64,000 nucleotides of DNA from the NCBI GenBank assembly GCA_016713725.1, contig JADJOO010000005.1, positions 1 to 64,000 of the forward strand, read 5' to 3'. The notes beneath the pieces were generated by a model. It ran no database searches, was not told where the DNA came from, and was given only the letters and a program-made list of their open reading frames with translations. The translations under genes and the position numbers were made by a program. How positions within the stretch are numbered: position 1 is the stretch's first letter; the number at the start of each line of letters is the position of its first letter. The stretch comes from Pseudomonadota bacterium. GTDB lineage: Bacteria > Pseudomonadota > Gammaproteobacteria > Steroidobacterales > Steroidobacteraceae. This document shows positions 21,040-31,147 of the stretch, piece after piece.

Positions 21040-22557
21040 ATGCAAGAAAGTTACATCGAACGCATCCTGAAGGCGCGCGTCTACGACGTCGCCATCGAAT
21101 CCCCGCTCGAGCCGGCCCGCCGGCTGAGCCGGCGCCTCGGCAACGACGTGCTGTTCAAGCGAGAAGACCTGCAGCCGGTCTTTTCGTTCAAGCTCCGTGG
21201 CGCCTACAACAAGATCTCGACGCTCGACCACGCCACTGCGGCGCGCGGCGTGATCTGTGCGTCAGCCGGCAACCATGCGCAGGGCGTCGCGCTCGCGGCG
21301 CGGCGGCGTGGTATCACGGCGGTGATCGTGATGCCGCGGACGACGCCGCACATCAAGGTGCAGGCGGTGCTCGACCTCGGTGGCGAAGTGCTGCTCGAGG
21401 GCGACGATTTCGATCATGCGTTCGAGCATGCGACGGGCGTGGCGAAAGCGCGCGGGCTCACCTTCATCCACCCGTTCGACGACCCGGACGTGATCGCCGG
21501 TCAGGGCACGATCGGCATGGAAATCCTGCGGCAGTGTTCCTCGCCGCCGCACGCGATCTTCGTGCCGATTGGGGGCGGCGGCCTGATTGCCGGTATCGCG
21601 ACGTTCGTGAAGTCGCTCTATCCGCAGGTGCGCATCGTCGGCGTCGAGCCCGAGGACGCGGCCAGCATGCACGATTCGCTGCGCGCCGGTGAGCGCGTCA
21701 CGCTCGACCGTGTCGGCATCTTTGCCGACGGCGTCGCGGTGCGTCGCGTCGGCGAGGAGACGTTCCGTCTCGCGCGCAAGTACGTCGACGAAGTGCTGCT
21801 GGTGAGCACCGATGAAATCTGCGCCGCGATCCAGGACATCTTCGAGGACAACCGCACGATCGCCGAGCCCGCGGGCGCGCTCGCGGTCGCCGGCATCAAG
21901 CGCTACGTCGCGCGCGAGCAATGCACGGGCCGGACGCTCGTCGCGCTCAATTGCGGCGCCAACGTCAATTTCGACCGCCTGCGTCACATCGCGGAGCGGG
22001 CCGACATCGGCGCGCAGCGCGAAGCACTGCTGGCGGTCGAGATTCCCGAGGAACCCGGCAGCTTCCTGCGGTTCTGCTGCCTGCTCGGTCGCCGCAGCGT
22101 CACCGAGTTCAACTACCGCTACGACGACTCGCGTTCGGCCCGTATTTTCGCCGGGATTTCGCTCGCCGAAGGCCGGCGCGAGAAGGAAGCGCTATTGGCC
22201 CTGGTGGCCGATGCGGGTTACCGCGTCATCGACATGAGCGACGACGAGATGGCCAAGCTGCACGTGCGCTACATGGTGGGCGGCCACGCGCACGGACTGC
22301 AGCACGAGCGCCTGTTTCGTTTCGAATTTCCGGAGCGTCCGGGCGCGCTGCTGCGCTTTCTCGAGGCAGTGGGCGCGCACTGGAACATCAGCCTGTTCCA
22401 TTACCGCAACCACGGTTCCGATTACGGGCGCGTGCTCGCGGGCGTGCAGGTGGCGCCGGAAGATGCGGGGCGGTTCGCCGAGCATCTCGGCGACCTCGGC
22501 TACGCCTACACCGAAGAAACCCAGAACCCTGCGTACCGCATGTTCCTCGGCGACTGA
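21040..22557 (+). CDS. ilvA: Threonine ammonia-lyase (threonine deaminase), biosynthetic
   Basis: Intact PLP enzyme of 505 residues; converts threonine to 2-oxobutyrate, the first step to isoleucine, supplying the second substrate of the IlvB/IlvN synthase encoded at 5-7.5 kb. The PLP Lys is in PVFSFKLRGAYNKIS (Lys51). ASAGNHAQGVALAA and the glycine loop VPIGGGGLIAGIATF are conserved. Two C-terminal ACT-like regulatory domains (ALLAVEIPEEPGSFLRFC; LFRFEFPERPGALLRFLEAV) are the site of isoleucine/valine control in homologues. ATG 21040 (MQESYIERIL) matches the family N-terminus; an ATG at 21004 would add 12 unrelated residues. Confidence 0.95.
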   Translation: MQESYIERILKARVYDVAIESPLEPARRLSRRLGNDVLFKREDLQPVFSFKLRGAYNKISTLDHATAARGVICASAGNHAQGVALAARRRGITAVIVMPRTTPHIKVQAVLDLGGEVLLEGDDFDHAFEHATGVAKARGLTFIHPFDDPDVIAGQGTIGMEILRQCSSPPHAIFVPIGGGGLIAGIATFVKSLYPQVRIVGVEPEDAASMHDSLRAGERVTLDRVGIFADGVAVRRVGEETFRLARKYVDEVLLVSTDEICAAIQDIFEDNRTIAEPAGALAVAGIKRYVAREQCTGRTLVALNCGANVNFDRLRHIAERADIGAQREALLAVEIPEEPGSFLRFCCLLGRRSVTEFNYRYDDSRSARIFAGISLAEGRREKEALLALVADAGYRVIDMSDDEMAKLHVRYMVGGHAHGLQHERLFRFEFPERPGALLRFLEAVGAHWNISLFHYRNHGSDYGRVLAGVQVAPEDAGRFAEHLGDLGYAYTEETQNPAYRMFLGD

Positions 22558-22563
22558 TGCCCG

Positions 22564-23310
22564 TCAACGCGAGGGCAGGTGCGCGCGGCGTCGCGGCGAG
22601 AACAGCTGGATGAATTCACCGAATACCCGCTCGCTCAGCGGCGTGGCGACGGGCAGGTGGCGTTGCGTGGCCGACTCAATCCGCGCGATCCGCGCGGAAC
22701 TCCAGTGACGCTCGATTTCGCTGCGCCCGCTCGGCAGATGCAGCCAGCGGTTGATCAGGGCGGCATCGGCTTCGAGGTGAAACTGCAGCCCCCACGCGTG
22801 ATCGCCGAGTCGATAGGCCTGTTGCCTGCAGCTGCGTGTCCACGCCAGCGGCACGGCCTCCGGCGGCGGCTCGAACGCGTACGCGTGCCACTGGAAGACG
22901 TAGCGCGGCGTCCGCTCGAAATGGCGGAACAGCCGGTCGCCATGGGCCTGCGGACGCGTATGCAGGCGGTACCAGCCGATTTCGGGAACGGCATTCGGCT
23001 GCACGCGCCCTCCCATTGCCGCCGCCAGCAACTGGCCACCGAGGCAGATTCCCAGCACGGGCTTCTGCGCATTCACTGCCTCGCGGATGAGCTCGATTTC
23101 GGTCTTGAGGTGGGGGAACTGTTCCGCCTGATCGACGTTCATTGGACCGCCGAGCACGACAAGGCCGTCATACCGGCGAACGTCCGGCTGGGCTTGCGCT
23201 TCGCGGCCGAAGTTCACGTAGCGGATGCGGAATCCCGACGCACGCAGCAGCGGATCGAGGTGGCCGAGCGGTTCGGAGGCGACGTGCTGTAAGACGAGCA
23301 GTTTCGGCAT
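22564..23310 (-). CDS. Class I glutamine amidotransferase (GMP synthase-like)
   Basis: Intact 248-residue stand-alone glutaminase-fold protein, of the group often annotated GMP synthase-like. The catalytic triad is visible: Cys89 in PVLGICLGGQLLAAAMGG, and His178 and Glu180 in WGLQFHLEAD. N-terminal part MPKLLVLQHVASEPLGHL, then YDGLVVLGGPMNVDQAEQFP. No synthetase domain is attached. Relatives act on gamma-glutamyl compounds or transfer ammonia to an unidentified partner. It converges on ilvA with only a 6-bp gap. A 156-bp spacer separates it from the divergent hydrolase gene. Confidence 0.88.
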   Translation of the reverse strand: MPKLLVLQHVASEPLGHLDPLLRASGFRIRYVNFGREAQAQPDVRRYDGLVVLGGPMNVDQAEQFPHLKTEIELIREAVNAQKPVLGICLGGQLLAAAMGGRVQPNAVPEIGWYRLHTRPQAHGDRLFRHFERTPRYVFQWHAYAFEPPPEAVPLAWTRSCRQQAYRLGDHAWGLQFHLEADAALINRWLHLPSGRSEIERHWSSARIARIESATQRHLPVATPLSERVFGEFIQLFSPRRRAHLPSR

Positions 23311-23466
23311 GTGCGGGCGCTTTGCTTCGAGGGCCTGGCGAACCAGGCTGCGGCGACCATTCTCGCGTCAATACGGTGGAGCGCTCAATACCGGCTGCTA
23401 CCTGGCCATCGAACAACCTGCCGAAGGTCGGACCAACGTTGCAGGGTTGATGCAGTATGAGCGCCC

Positions 23467-24358
23467 ATGAGCGCTCACTACCTGCCTCGCCGCCTGCCCG
23501 GAATCTCTGCAGCGTGATATCCGCGGCCTGCGGCATCACTTCACCCGTTGGGCGGGAGCCCGGGCCGATGCGCCGCCGATCGTGCTGCTGCACGGTTTCA
23601 TGGATTGCGGCGTCACGTTCCAGTTCGTCGCCGACGCCATTGCGTCGTCACGGAGCCTGGTCGCACCCGACTGGCGCGGCTTCGGCCGCTCCGGCTGGAA
23701 TCCCCAGGGTTACTGGTTCCCCGATTACTTCGCGGATCTCGATGCAATGCTCGAGTGGCTCGCACCCGGCAAGCCGGTTGATCTGGTTGGCCACAGCATG
23801 GGTGGCAACGTCGCGATGATCTATGCGGGCCTCAGGCCCGGGCGCGTACATCGGCTGGTGACGCTCGAAGGCTTCGGCCTGCCCGGCGCGCCGCCGGAAC
23901 TCGCGCCCGGCCGCTACCGCGACTGGCTCGACCAATGGCGTGATCCAGAGCCGGCCGCGGTGTTCCCGAGCCTCGACGTGTTTGCCGGCGTGTTGCGCAA
24001 ACGCAATCCGCGCCTGTCGGCCGAGCGTGCCGATTTCGTCGCGCGTGCCTGGAGTGAAACGCTGCCTGACGGCCGCGTGCGTCCCTGCTTCGACCCGGCG
24101 CACAAGCGCGTCAATCCCATCCTGTACCGGCGCGCGGAGGTCGAAGCCTGCTGGGCCGAGGTGCGTGCTCCTCTGCTGTACGTCGCGGGCGAGGAGTCGG
24201 ATTTCCTCGAGCGGCTGCAGGGCGCCGGCGCACCGGAGAAGGTGCGCCGCCTCGTGCCGCAACTGGAGCCGTGCATCGTCGCTGCCGCGGGCCACATGGT
24301 GCACCACGACCAGCCTGCGGCGGTCGCGCAGCTCGTCGAGGAATTCCTCGACCGTTAG
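23467..24358 (+). CDS. Alpha/beta-hydrolase (one frameshift)
   Basis: Hydrolase of about 297 residues. After the start MSAHYLPRRLP one extra base near 23501 breaks the frame; the corrected continuation reads ESLQRDIRGLRHHFTRWAGA and then PPIVLLHGFMDCGVTFQFVA with the HG oxyanion motif. The nucleophile elbow is VDLVGHSMGGNVAMIYAG; the acid probably lies in the strand LLYVAGEESDFLE and the His in CIVAAAGHMVHHDQP. It looks like a soluble esterase or epoxide-hydrolase-like enzyme with a cap region, substrate unknown. The following DUF2238 gene starts 12 bp downstream, suggesting co-transcription. Confidence 0.82.
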
Positions 24359-24370
24359 AGTTCTATAATC

Positions 24371-25027
24371 ATGATCGTGAACGACACGAAGTCCCACCTG
24401 CGACTGCCCCTGGTCCTCGCCGCCGTCGTGTTGCTCGGACTCGTGTGGTCCGGCATCGGTCCGTACGACAGGCTGACATGGTTCCTCGAGGTCTTGCCGG
24501 TGCTGGTCGCATTGCCGCTGCTGGCGTGGACGGCACGCAGTTTTCCGCTGACGCCGCTCGCCTACGTGCTGATCGCCGTGCACGCACTGATCCTCATGTA
24601 CGGCGGCCACTACACCTATGCCCTGACGCCGTTCGGCGACTGGATGCAGGATGTCTTCGGCTTCACCCGCAATCACTACGATCGCATTGGCCACCTGATG
24701 CAGGGCTTCGGGCCCGCGATCATCGCGCGCGAGTTGCTGTTGCGCACGTCGCCGCTGCGACCAGGCAAGTGGCTGTTTGCGCTGGTCACGCTCAGTATTC
24801 TCGGTGTCAGCGCCACTTACGAGTTCACCGAGTGGTGGGCTGCAGTTGCCGGCGGCGATGCAGCAGGCGCGTTCCTCGGCACGCAGGGCGACGTCTGGGA
24901 TACGCAATGGGATATGTTCCTGGCTGGCTGCGGCGCCATCGTCGCGCAGGTGTCACTGTCTCGAGTCCACGACCGGCAGCTGCTGGTGCTGGACCCGGCA
25001 AAACTGCGGGACAAGCTCCACCACTGA
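24371..25027 (+). CDS. DUF2238 (YjdF-like) inner-membrane protein
   Basis: Intact 218-residue membrane protein of the DUF2238 family, function unknown. Six or so hydrophobic helices; the family core is VHALILMYGGHYTYALTPFG, then GFTRNHYDRIGHLMQGFGPA and SATYEFTEWWAAVAGG, with acidic and His residues within membrane-adjacent parts, then GTQGDVWDTQWDMFLAGCGA. Length agrees with YjdF-like proteins. It starts 12 bp after the hydrolase stop, so it is probably translated from the same message. Some relatives sit near stress genes, but nothing here indicates a specific role. Confidence 0.88.
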   Translation: MIVNDTKSHLRLPLVLAAVVLLGLVWSGIGPYDRLTWFLEVLPVLVALPLLAWTARSFPLTPLAYVLIAVHALILMYGGHYTYALTPFGDWMQDVFGFTRNHYDRIGHLMQGFGPAIIARELLLRTSPLRPGKWLFALVTLSILGVSATYEFTEWWAAVAGGDAAGAFLGTQGDVWDTQWDMFLAGCGAIVAQVSLSRVHDRQLLVLDPAKLRDKLHH

Positions 25028-25225
25028 AGCCGTGGCACCGACCGGGTGCCGCCCCGGGCGCTTCCGCCTCCAGTCCGCTCGAAACCGATGAATCCGGCGG
25101 TGCTGCGGGATCACGGCTCGAAAACGGGTGGTGGGTCACGTTTTTCCGCCCCGTGGTCCGCGGTGACCACGCTGAACGGTGAGCCACGTCGTCTCCGTCG
25201 GCAACGGTAGCTCCTACCATCGCCT

Positions 25226-27144
25226 GTGACGCTGTCGTCGCCTGTCGAAGTCACACGCTGCGTGAATCTCAGCTCAAGTTGTCCTGCTGCTCTGCGGGTT
25301 GTTCGCGGCCTACGGCGTCGCGGACTACACCGTTCAGCGCGCAGTCATCCTGCCAAGCTTCGAGGCGCTCGAAGCGGACCTGGCCCGCACCGACATGGAG
25401 CGCGTCACGCGGGCCATCGACAGCGAACTGACGCAGCTGCAGACATTCTGCGCGGACTGGGGCAACTGGCTCGAGACCTACGACTTCATGGCGGGCAATG
25501 CGCCTGGCTTCGTCGAAAACAACATGAACAAGTCGACGATCGAGAGCGCCGGGCTCGAGCTGGTGGCGTATCTCGACGCCGATGCCCGCTTCGTCTGGCG
25601 CAAGGGATTCGATCCGGTCGAGCACGAGAACCTGGAGTTCAGGATGCTGGTTGCCGACAGCCTGGCTACCGGGCATCCGTTTCGTGATGCAATCAAGAAC
25701 GGCCAGTCGGCGAAGGGCATCGTCGTGACCGAACACGGCCCGGCCATGCTGGTTGCCGCACCCATCCTGGATGGCGCCGGCAACGGCCCGCATCGGGGTT
25801 CCGTGATGCTGGCACGCCTGATCACGCCAGAGGTCGCGGCACGGCTCGCCGAGCAGGCGCAGGTCAGGCTGCAGGTGAGCACGCTGGACACGTCCGTCTC
25901 GAGCACGGATGCGACCGCGGCCGTGAACTCGCCCCGCATCGTGCGGCGCGAGGCGACGAACGAGGTCTATCGCAATCTTGTCGACATTTTCGGGCAACCC
26001 GCCGTCACGTTGCGGGTCGACGTGCCGCGTTCGGTGAGCGCGCAGGGTCGCGACGCCATCGGTTACGCGCTCGGGTCGCTGTTTGCAGCCGGTGCCATCG
26101 TGCTGCTGGTCATGATCGTGGCGCTGCGCCGCCTGGTCCTGACGCCGGTCAGCCGCATGACCCAGTACGCCGTTGCCATCGGCGAGGGCGACGACCTGAC
26201 CCTGCGAATGGCAGTGAGTCGCCCCGACGAGCTCGGCGTCCTGGCGCGCGAGTTCGACAGGATGGTGGACAAGCTGGCCGACGCGCGCCGCCGCATCGCC
26301 GACCAGTCGTTCGAAGCCGGGGCCGCGCAGGTCGCGAGCGGCGTCCTGCACAACATCGGCAACGCGATGACGCCGCTGGGAGTGACGGTCGTCTGCCTGC
26401 AGGAGCGCCTGCAACATGCGCCTGCGGGCGAGATCGAGATGGTCCTGGCCGAGCTCGAGGCTGGCGTCAGCGACCCCGGACGCAAGGCCGACCTGGAGCA
26501 GTTCCTGCGGCTGGCTGTTCGCGAGCTGGCACGAGTGATCGCCCACTCCGGTGAGGACATCGATTCCATCGCGCGCCAGGCAGAAGTCATCCAGCGGACG
26601 CTCGCCCAGGAAATTCGCCCATCGGACTCAGGTCCCGTCGTCGAGTCCGTGCGACTGGCGGAGCTGGTCGATCGCAGCGTGGAGATGGTGCCGCCTGCGC
26701 TGCGCGCGTGCCTTACCGTCGAGCTCGATCCTTCGGGTGGCGCAGACCGGTGCGCTGCGCCTGCCCCGCATCACTTTGCAACAGGTCTTCCAGAACCTGA
26801 TCCAGAATGCCGCCGAAGCGGTGCGGCAGGCCGGGCGCGAGCACGGCACGCTGCGCATAGCGTGCTCTGTCGTGGCCGGGGCCGAAGGCCAGCACCTCTT
26901 GCTTCGATTCACGGACGACGGCGTCGGCATCTCTCCCGAGCATCTCCCGCGCATTTTCGAGAAGGGCTTTTCGACAAAGTCCCGGGCAACGAATTTCGGC
27001 ATCGGCCTGCACTGGTGCGCCAATGCGCTCAACGCGCTCGGCGGCAGCATTCGCGCCGAAAGCTCGGGGCCGACAGGCGCCACCCTGCAAGTCATTGTCC
27101 CGCTGCGTCAGGCACACGCCGTGACGACTGCCCAGGCCGCCTGA
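25226..27144 (+). CDS. Membrane sensor histidine kinase, CHASE4-HAMP-HATPase (frameshifted)
   Basis: About 640 residues. The first helix (VVLLLCGLFAAYGVADY) is off-frame from the GTG start at 25226 by one base near 25276. A periplasmic CHASE4-like domain follows (AIDSELTQLQTFCADWGNWL; SAGLELVAYLDADARFVW), a second helix (ALGSLFAAGAIVLLVMIVAL), HAMP (LTPVSRMTQYAVAIGEGDDL), and a His-containing dimerisation region AAQVASGVLHNIGNAMTPLG. Near 26745 a second shift moves the HATPase domain to another frame (QVFQNLIQNAAEAVRQAG; FTDDGVGISPEHLPRIFEKG; TNFGIGLHWCANAL). Uncorrected, the frame appears to fuse with the downstream gene, but they are separate. The likely partner is the REC protein 8 bp downstream. 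Confidence 0.82.
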
Positions 27145-27152
27145 GGTTGCTG

Positions 27153-29066
27153 ATGGCTTCCACCAACCGTCAACCGATCCGTGTGCTGGTCGTCGACGAC
27201 GAGCAGGCCGTGCTGGACGCCTATCGCCAGGTGCTCGGCCAAGCCGTCCGCAACAGCGCCGACCGGGACGCCATGGATGAACTGCGGGCAAAACTCTTCC
27301 TCGCCGGCGCCGGCGCACCGGCTGCCGCCGGTTCCATGCCGCAGAGGAATCAGTTCGAACCCGTGTTCTGCAACGGCGCGGAGGCTGCCGTCGCCGCCGT
27401 GCGCGAAGCCTGTGGCGCGGGTCGTCCGTTTGCCGTCGTCTTCCTCGACATGCGCATGCCACCTGGACCAGACGGAGCCTGGGCGGCGGGCAGAATCCGC
27501 GAGATCGACCCGCAGATCGAGATCGTCATCTGCACCGCCTATTCGGACGTCGATCCGCTGGAAATCAGCCGCCGGGTTCCACCCGAGGGCAAGCTGTTCT
27601 ACCTGCAGAAACCCTTTCATCCGCACGAAGTCCGGCAAATGGCGCTGGCGCTCGGCGAAAAGCGTGCGAACGAGGAACTTCGACTCACGCAGGTCGAGGA
27701 CTTCGATCCCCTCACCGGGCTGGCCAATCGCGCGCGCTTCCTCGCGCACCTGAAAGATGCCGTGCGTGCTGCGCGCCAGGACGACCGCATGCTGTCAGTG
27801 CTGTACGTCGACCTCGACAACTTCCGGCGCATCAACGACGTGCTGGGGCACATCGTGGGCGACGAGATGATGCGCAACGTGGCGCAGCGGCTGCAGGAAA
27901 TCCTGCAGCGCAACGCGGGCGCGTCCAGCGTGCCCCGGCCGGAAGTCGGCACCGATGACATTGCGCGACTTGCAGGTGACCAGTTCATGCTCCTGCTGCG
28001 CAACGTCGTCAGCCCCGATGACGCGAGTGCCGTCGCGAGCGAACTGACTCGCCCGTTCATGGCGCCCGCACGGGCAGCGCAATCGCCCGTAACGCTCACC
28101 GCGAGCGTCGGCATCGCGATCTTCCCGAACGACAGCACCGACGAAGAGGACTTGCTCCGGCACTCTGGCATTGCGATGTACGATGCCAAGCGCCGCGGAC
28201 ACGGCCAGTTCGCGTTCTTCGGTCGCGCGATGAGCGAAGGAGCGCGGACGCGCTTCAGCCTGGAACGCCAGCTCGAGAGCGCCCTCGCCAGGGACGAGTT
28301 CTCGCTGCGCTATCAGCCCCAGTTCGACCTCGGCACGGGACTCATTTCCGGCATGGAGGCCCTGTTGCGCTGGACCAATGCCGAACTCGGGATCATTTCA
28401 CCTGACGAGTTCATCCCGCTCGCCGAGGAGACCGGGCTGATCAAGCCCATCGGCGAATGGGTGTTGCGCACGGCTTGCCGGCAATTCAGGGACTGGCTGG
28501 ACACGGGCCTTGCGCCGGGGCGCATCGCGGTCAATGTCTCCGCGCGCCAGTTTGCCGAAAGCAATTTCTGCAGGCTGGTGACGGACGTGCAGCGCGAATG
28601 CCGCCTGGCGCCCGGACACCTGGAACTCGAGATCACGGAGTCCCTGATGATGAAGGACGAGGCGCACACCAGGCGACTGCTGTCCGAGTTGAGGAACCAC
28701 GGAATCTCGATCGCCATCGACGACTTCGGCACCGGATACTCGAGCCTGGGACGGCTGAGCGAGTTTTCGGTCAACCGCCTCAAGATCGACCGCTCGTTCG
28801 TGCAGAACGCCGACGGACTCGGGCGACACGCGACGATCGTCACGGCCATCGTCGCGATGGCTCGCGCGCTCGGTGTCGACGTCGTAGCCGAAGGCGTCGA
28901 GAGTTTCGGCCAGCTGCTGCAACTGCAGGACCAGAAATGCAACGAGGCGCAGGGCTTCCTGCTGAGCAAGCCATTGCACGCCGCCGAAGCCACGCAACTG
29001 CTCCAGCGACTGGACGCCAGTAGCGCCACCAGCCGGACGATGCGCCTGCGCAGCCTTGCCGGATAA
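27153..29066 (+). CDS. Response regulator with degenerate GGDEF and intact EAL domains
   Basis: Intact 637-residue protein. REC: RVLVVDDEQAVLDAYRQVLG, a phospho-acceptor Asp in FAVVFLDMRMPPGPDG and Lys in FYLQKPFHP. GGDEF (about 190-350): DPLTGLANRARFLAHL, VDLDNFRRINDVLGH, but the active-site motif reads LAGDQF instead of GG-D/E-EF, so cyclase activity is doubtful. EAL (about 380-630): SGMEALLRWTN, VNVSARQFAES, LELEITESLMM, IDDFGTGYSSLGRL, LKIDRSFV and DVVAEGVES, retaining the catalytic residues of c-di-GMP phosphodiesterases. It probably lowers c-di-GMP when phosphorylated or dephosphorylated by the adjacent kinase. ATG 27153 lies 8 bp after the kinase stop. Confidence 0.9.
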   Translation: MASTNRQPIRVLVVDDEQAVLDAYRQVLGQAVRNSADRDAMDELRAKLFLAGAGAPAAAGSMPQRNQFEPVFCNGAEAAVAAVREACGAGRPFAVVFLDMRMPPGPDGAWAAGRIREIDPQIEIVICTAYSDVDPLEISRRVPPEGKLFYLQKPFHPHEVRQMALALGEKRANEELRLTQVEDFDPLTGLANRARFLAHLKDAVRAARQDDRMLSVLYVDLDNFRRINDVLGHIVGDEMMRNVAQRLQEILQRNAGASSVPRPEVGTDDIARLAGDQFMLLLRNVVSPDDASAVASELTRPFMAPARAAQSPVTLTASVGIAIFPNDSTDEEDLLRHSGIAMYDAKRRGHGQFAFFGRAMSEGARTRFSLERQLESALARDEFSLRYQPQFDLGTGLISGMEALLRWTNAELGIISPDEFIPLAEETGLIKPIGEWVLRTACRQFRDWLDTGLAPGRIAVNVSARQFAESNFCRLVTDVQRECRLAPGHLELEITESLMMKDEAHTRRLLSELRNHGISIAIDDFGTGYSSLGRLSEFSVNRLKIDRSFVQNADGLGRHATIVTAIVAMARALGVDVVAEGVESFGQLLQLQDQKCNEAQGFLLSKPLHAAEATQLLQRLDASSATSRTMRLRSLAG

Positions 29067-29144
29067 CCGGTCCGCGCTGTTCGTCACGCCGGTCCAGCAC
29101 CGGGTGCTGCATCGCTGTCAATCGAACGAGAAAGGTTGAGGCCG

Positions 29145-29164
29145 TTGCCGTCCCCGGACGGCAA
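29145..29164. terminator. Putative bidirectional hairpin between convergent genes
   Basis: TTGCCGTCC (29145-29153) and GGACGGCAA (29156-29164) are exact reverse complements around CC. The hairpin sits between the stop of the EAL gene (29066) and the stop of the DUF885 gene (29167). No T-run follows in either direction, so strict intrinsic termination is uncertain. A second small inverted repeat (CAGCACC/GGTGCTG) lies near 29093-29108. Confidence 0.45.
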
Positions 29165-29166
29165 GG

Positions 29167-30957
29167 TCAGTGGATCGGCTCATCGAACAGCAGCGCTCGC
29201 ACCAGCCGCACCGGCGGCGAGCCAAACGAAAGCACCTGGTCGTGGTAGGCCTTGAGGTCGAACTTCGCGCCCTGGCGACGTTCCGCCTCGGCGCGCATGT
29301 CCGAGTGCTCCTGGTAACCCACGAAATACGTCGACAACTGCGCCGAGCTGAGCTGGGCGCGGACCCACTTGCCCGCGGCCTCGCGTTCTTCCTGGAAGCC
29401 GGTCTCGACCATGAGCTTCATCGCTTCGTCGCGGGTCATGCCGTCGACGTGGATCACCGAGTCCATGATCGCGTTGGTGATCGCGCGCAGGTACCACTTC
29501 AGCTGCACCAGCCGCATAAGCGGGTCGCCGCCACCGAATCCCTGCTCCTGCATCACGCGCTCGGCGTAGACGGCCCAGCCTTCGACGAAGGGACCCGAGC
29601 CGAGCATCGCTCGCAGGGTGGAAGGGTAGCGGTTGGAGTGTGCGATCTGCAGGTAGTGGCCCGGCATCGCCTCGTGGATCGTCAGGTTCGCGATCGAGCG
29701 CGTGTTGTACTCGCTCAGGAATGAGCCGACCTGCGCTTCGGTCCAGTCGGCGGGAATCGGCGACACCGCGTAGAACGTGCGCTGGCCCTTGTCGAGCGGA
29801 CCCGGCGAGTCGCAGTACGCGACCGCGACACCGCGCTGGAACTCGGGCATCAGGATTATCTCGAGCGGCTCGTCGGGTACCGTCACGAAGTTCTTCGCGC
29901 GGACGAACTCTGTCGTCTCGACCAGTTTCTGGCGCGCGAAATCCACGACACCGTCGCGCGGTGTGCGCTCGGAACCGGCGATGTCGAGCGCGGCCCGGAT
30001 CGCTGCCTGCTGCTCGGCGGCCGTCGGTTCGGCCGGCGTCGGAGGCGCACCGGTGCGGCCAGCCAGCACCTTGCGCGACACCTCGTACATCCTCGCGCGC
30101 GTGACGATGGCCTCGCTTTCGGCGCGACGCCGGATCTCGGCCCGGTCGAGCGGCGACATCAGCGCGAAGTGGAGCTTCTGGTCGTACAACTCGCGACCGA
30201 TGCGGAAATCGCCCTTCGCCTGCGGCAGCAACTGCTTTTCGAGCCATTCCTGGTGGGCCTTCACGGCGACGCGGGCGTTCGTTATCGCCTTCTCCAGGCG
30301 CTCGCGATCCGCGGCGGGCAGTTGCGCGAGGTTCGGCACCACGAGTTCGTCCACCAGGCTCAGCACGCCCGGGTTCTGCTTGACTGCCGTTTCGGCGTGG
30401 ATCGCAGGCACGCGCGCGGGCACGATGTTGGCGCGCATCTGTTCCAGCAGGCCGGGGAGCTGCTCGAGCCGCCTCGTCACCGAGCGCAGGCGCTCGGGCA
30501 GCGGCGCGAACTCGCGCGCGAGCAAGCCGTACAGCGATTGCCCGGCGAGCTGCGTGTAGACGAGCGGGTCCCATGACCAGTCGCGGAACACTTCCTCCGA
30601 CCAGATCGAGTAGCGCAGCTGGTTTTCGAGCATCGCCGCGTCGACCTGGTTCGCGCGCGCGAGCCTCGAGTGGTCGATCGCCTGCAACTCGTCGAGCACC
30701 CCCCGGGTCCACGCCAGCGTGCGTGCACGGCCGGGCGCGCTCAGGTCGTCGAGTTCGCTGTCGAAACGGTGATCGCCGAGCTGCGTCGCCGAGACGGGCG
30801 AATAGCGGCCGAACTCTTCGACGAAACGTTTGCTGAGCACGTCGAAGCGCGCGTCTGCACTGGCGCCGGCGGCGAAGGCTGCAGACTGCAGCACCACGCA
30901 CAGCGCCAGGAGCATCAGTGCGAAGTGGCAGCGGACGAAGACGTGGGATCGGCGCAT
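29167..30957 (-). CDS. DUF885 family secreted zinc metallopeptidase-like protein
   Basis: Intact 596-residue protein with a signal peptide (HFALMLLALCVVLQSAAFAA). DUF885 core: RFDVLSKRFVEEFGRYSPVS then ATQLGDHRFD near the N-terminus, and a zinc-peptidase motif NLTIHEAMPGHYLQIAHSNR (H-E-x-x-G-H) with a downstream Glu in GPFVEGWAVYAERVM. C-terminal YFVGYQEHSDMRAEAER and a final LLFDEPIH are typical. Expected to act in the periplasm as a carboxypeptidase-like or oligopeptide-cleaving enzyme; substrate unknown. Convergent with the EAL gene. About 190 bp of non-coding DNA separates its start from the divergent MFS gene. Confidence 0.88.
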   Translation of the reverse strand: MRRSHVFVRCHFALMLLALCVVLQSAAFAAGASADARFDVLSKRFVEEFGRYSPVSATQLGDHRFDSELDDLSAPGRARTLAWTRGVLDELQAIDHSRLARANQVDAAMLENQLRYSIWSEEVFRDWSWDPLVYTQLAGQSLYGLLAREFAPLPERLRSVTRRLEQLPGLLEQMRANIVPARVPAIHAETAVKQNPGVLSLVDELVVPNLAQLPAADRERLEKAITNARVAVKAHQEWLEKQLLPQAKGDFRIGRELYDQKLHFALMSPLDRAEIRRRAESEAIVTRARMYEVSRKVLAGRTGAPPTPAEPTAAEQQAAIRAALDIAGSERTPRDGVVDFARQKLVETTEFVRAKNFVTVPDEPLEIILMPEFQRGVAVAYCDSPGPLDKGQRTFYAVSPIPADWTEAQVGSFLSEYNTRSIANLTIHEAMPGHYLQIAHSNRYPSTLRAMLGSGPFVEGWAVYAERVMQEQGFGGGDPLMRLVQLKWYLRAITNAIMDSVIHVDGMTRDEAMKLMVETGFQEEREAAGKWVRAQLSSAQLSTYFVGYQEHSDMRAEAERRQGAKFDLKAYHDQVLSFGSPPVRLVRALLFDEPIH

Positions 30958-31147
30958 GGGTGACTACTCCGGAGGCCGGTGCGCACCCCGAATTTTTCGA
31001 CGGGACCACGCGAGGGCGGCAAGTGACCGATTGTCACTTGAAGTCGTGCCCGACGCTACTGGCTGTCCACGGCCCGAGCGTGCATCGGCTATCCTGCCGC
31101 GAACCGATGAACTGCCATCTTTCACGCCATCGCGGGCGCGGCCGCGC

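Noticed and set aside
24364..24369. TATAAT as a -10 promoter for the DUF2238 gene
   Set aside because: It is one base before the start codon and no -35 element is evident; the short gap after the hydrolase gene suggests co-transcription.
25299..29066. One 1255-residue hybrid kinase-response regulator-GGDEF-EAL protein
   Set aside because: The HATPase part lies in another frame (26750-27144) and ends in its own stop, and the REC gene has its own ATG at 27153. The apparent fusion comes from a frameshift.
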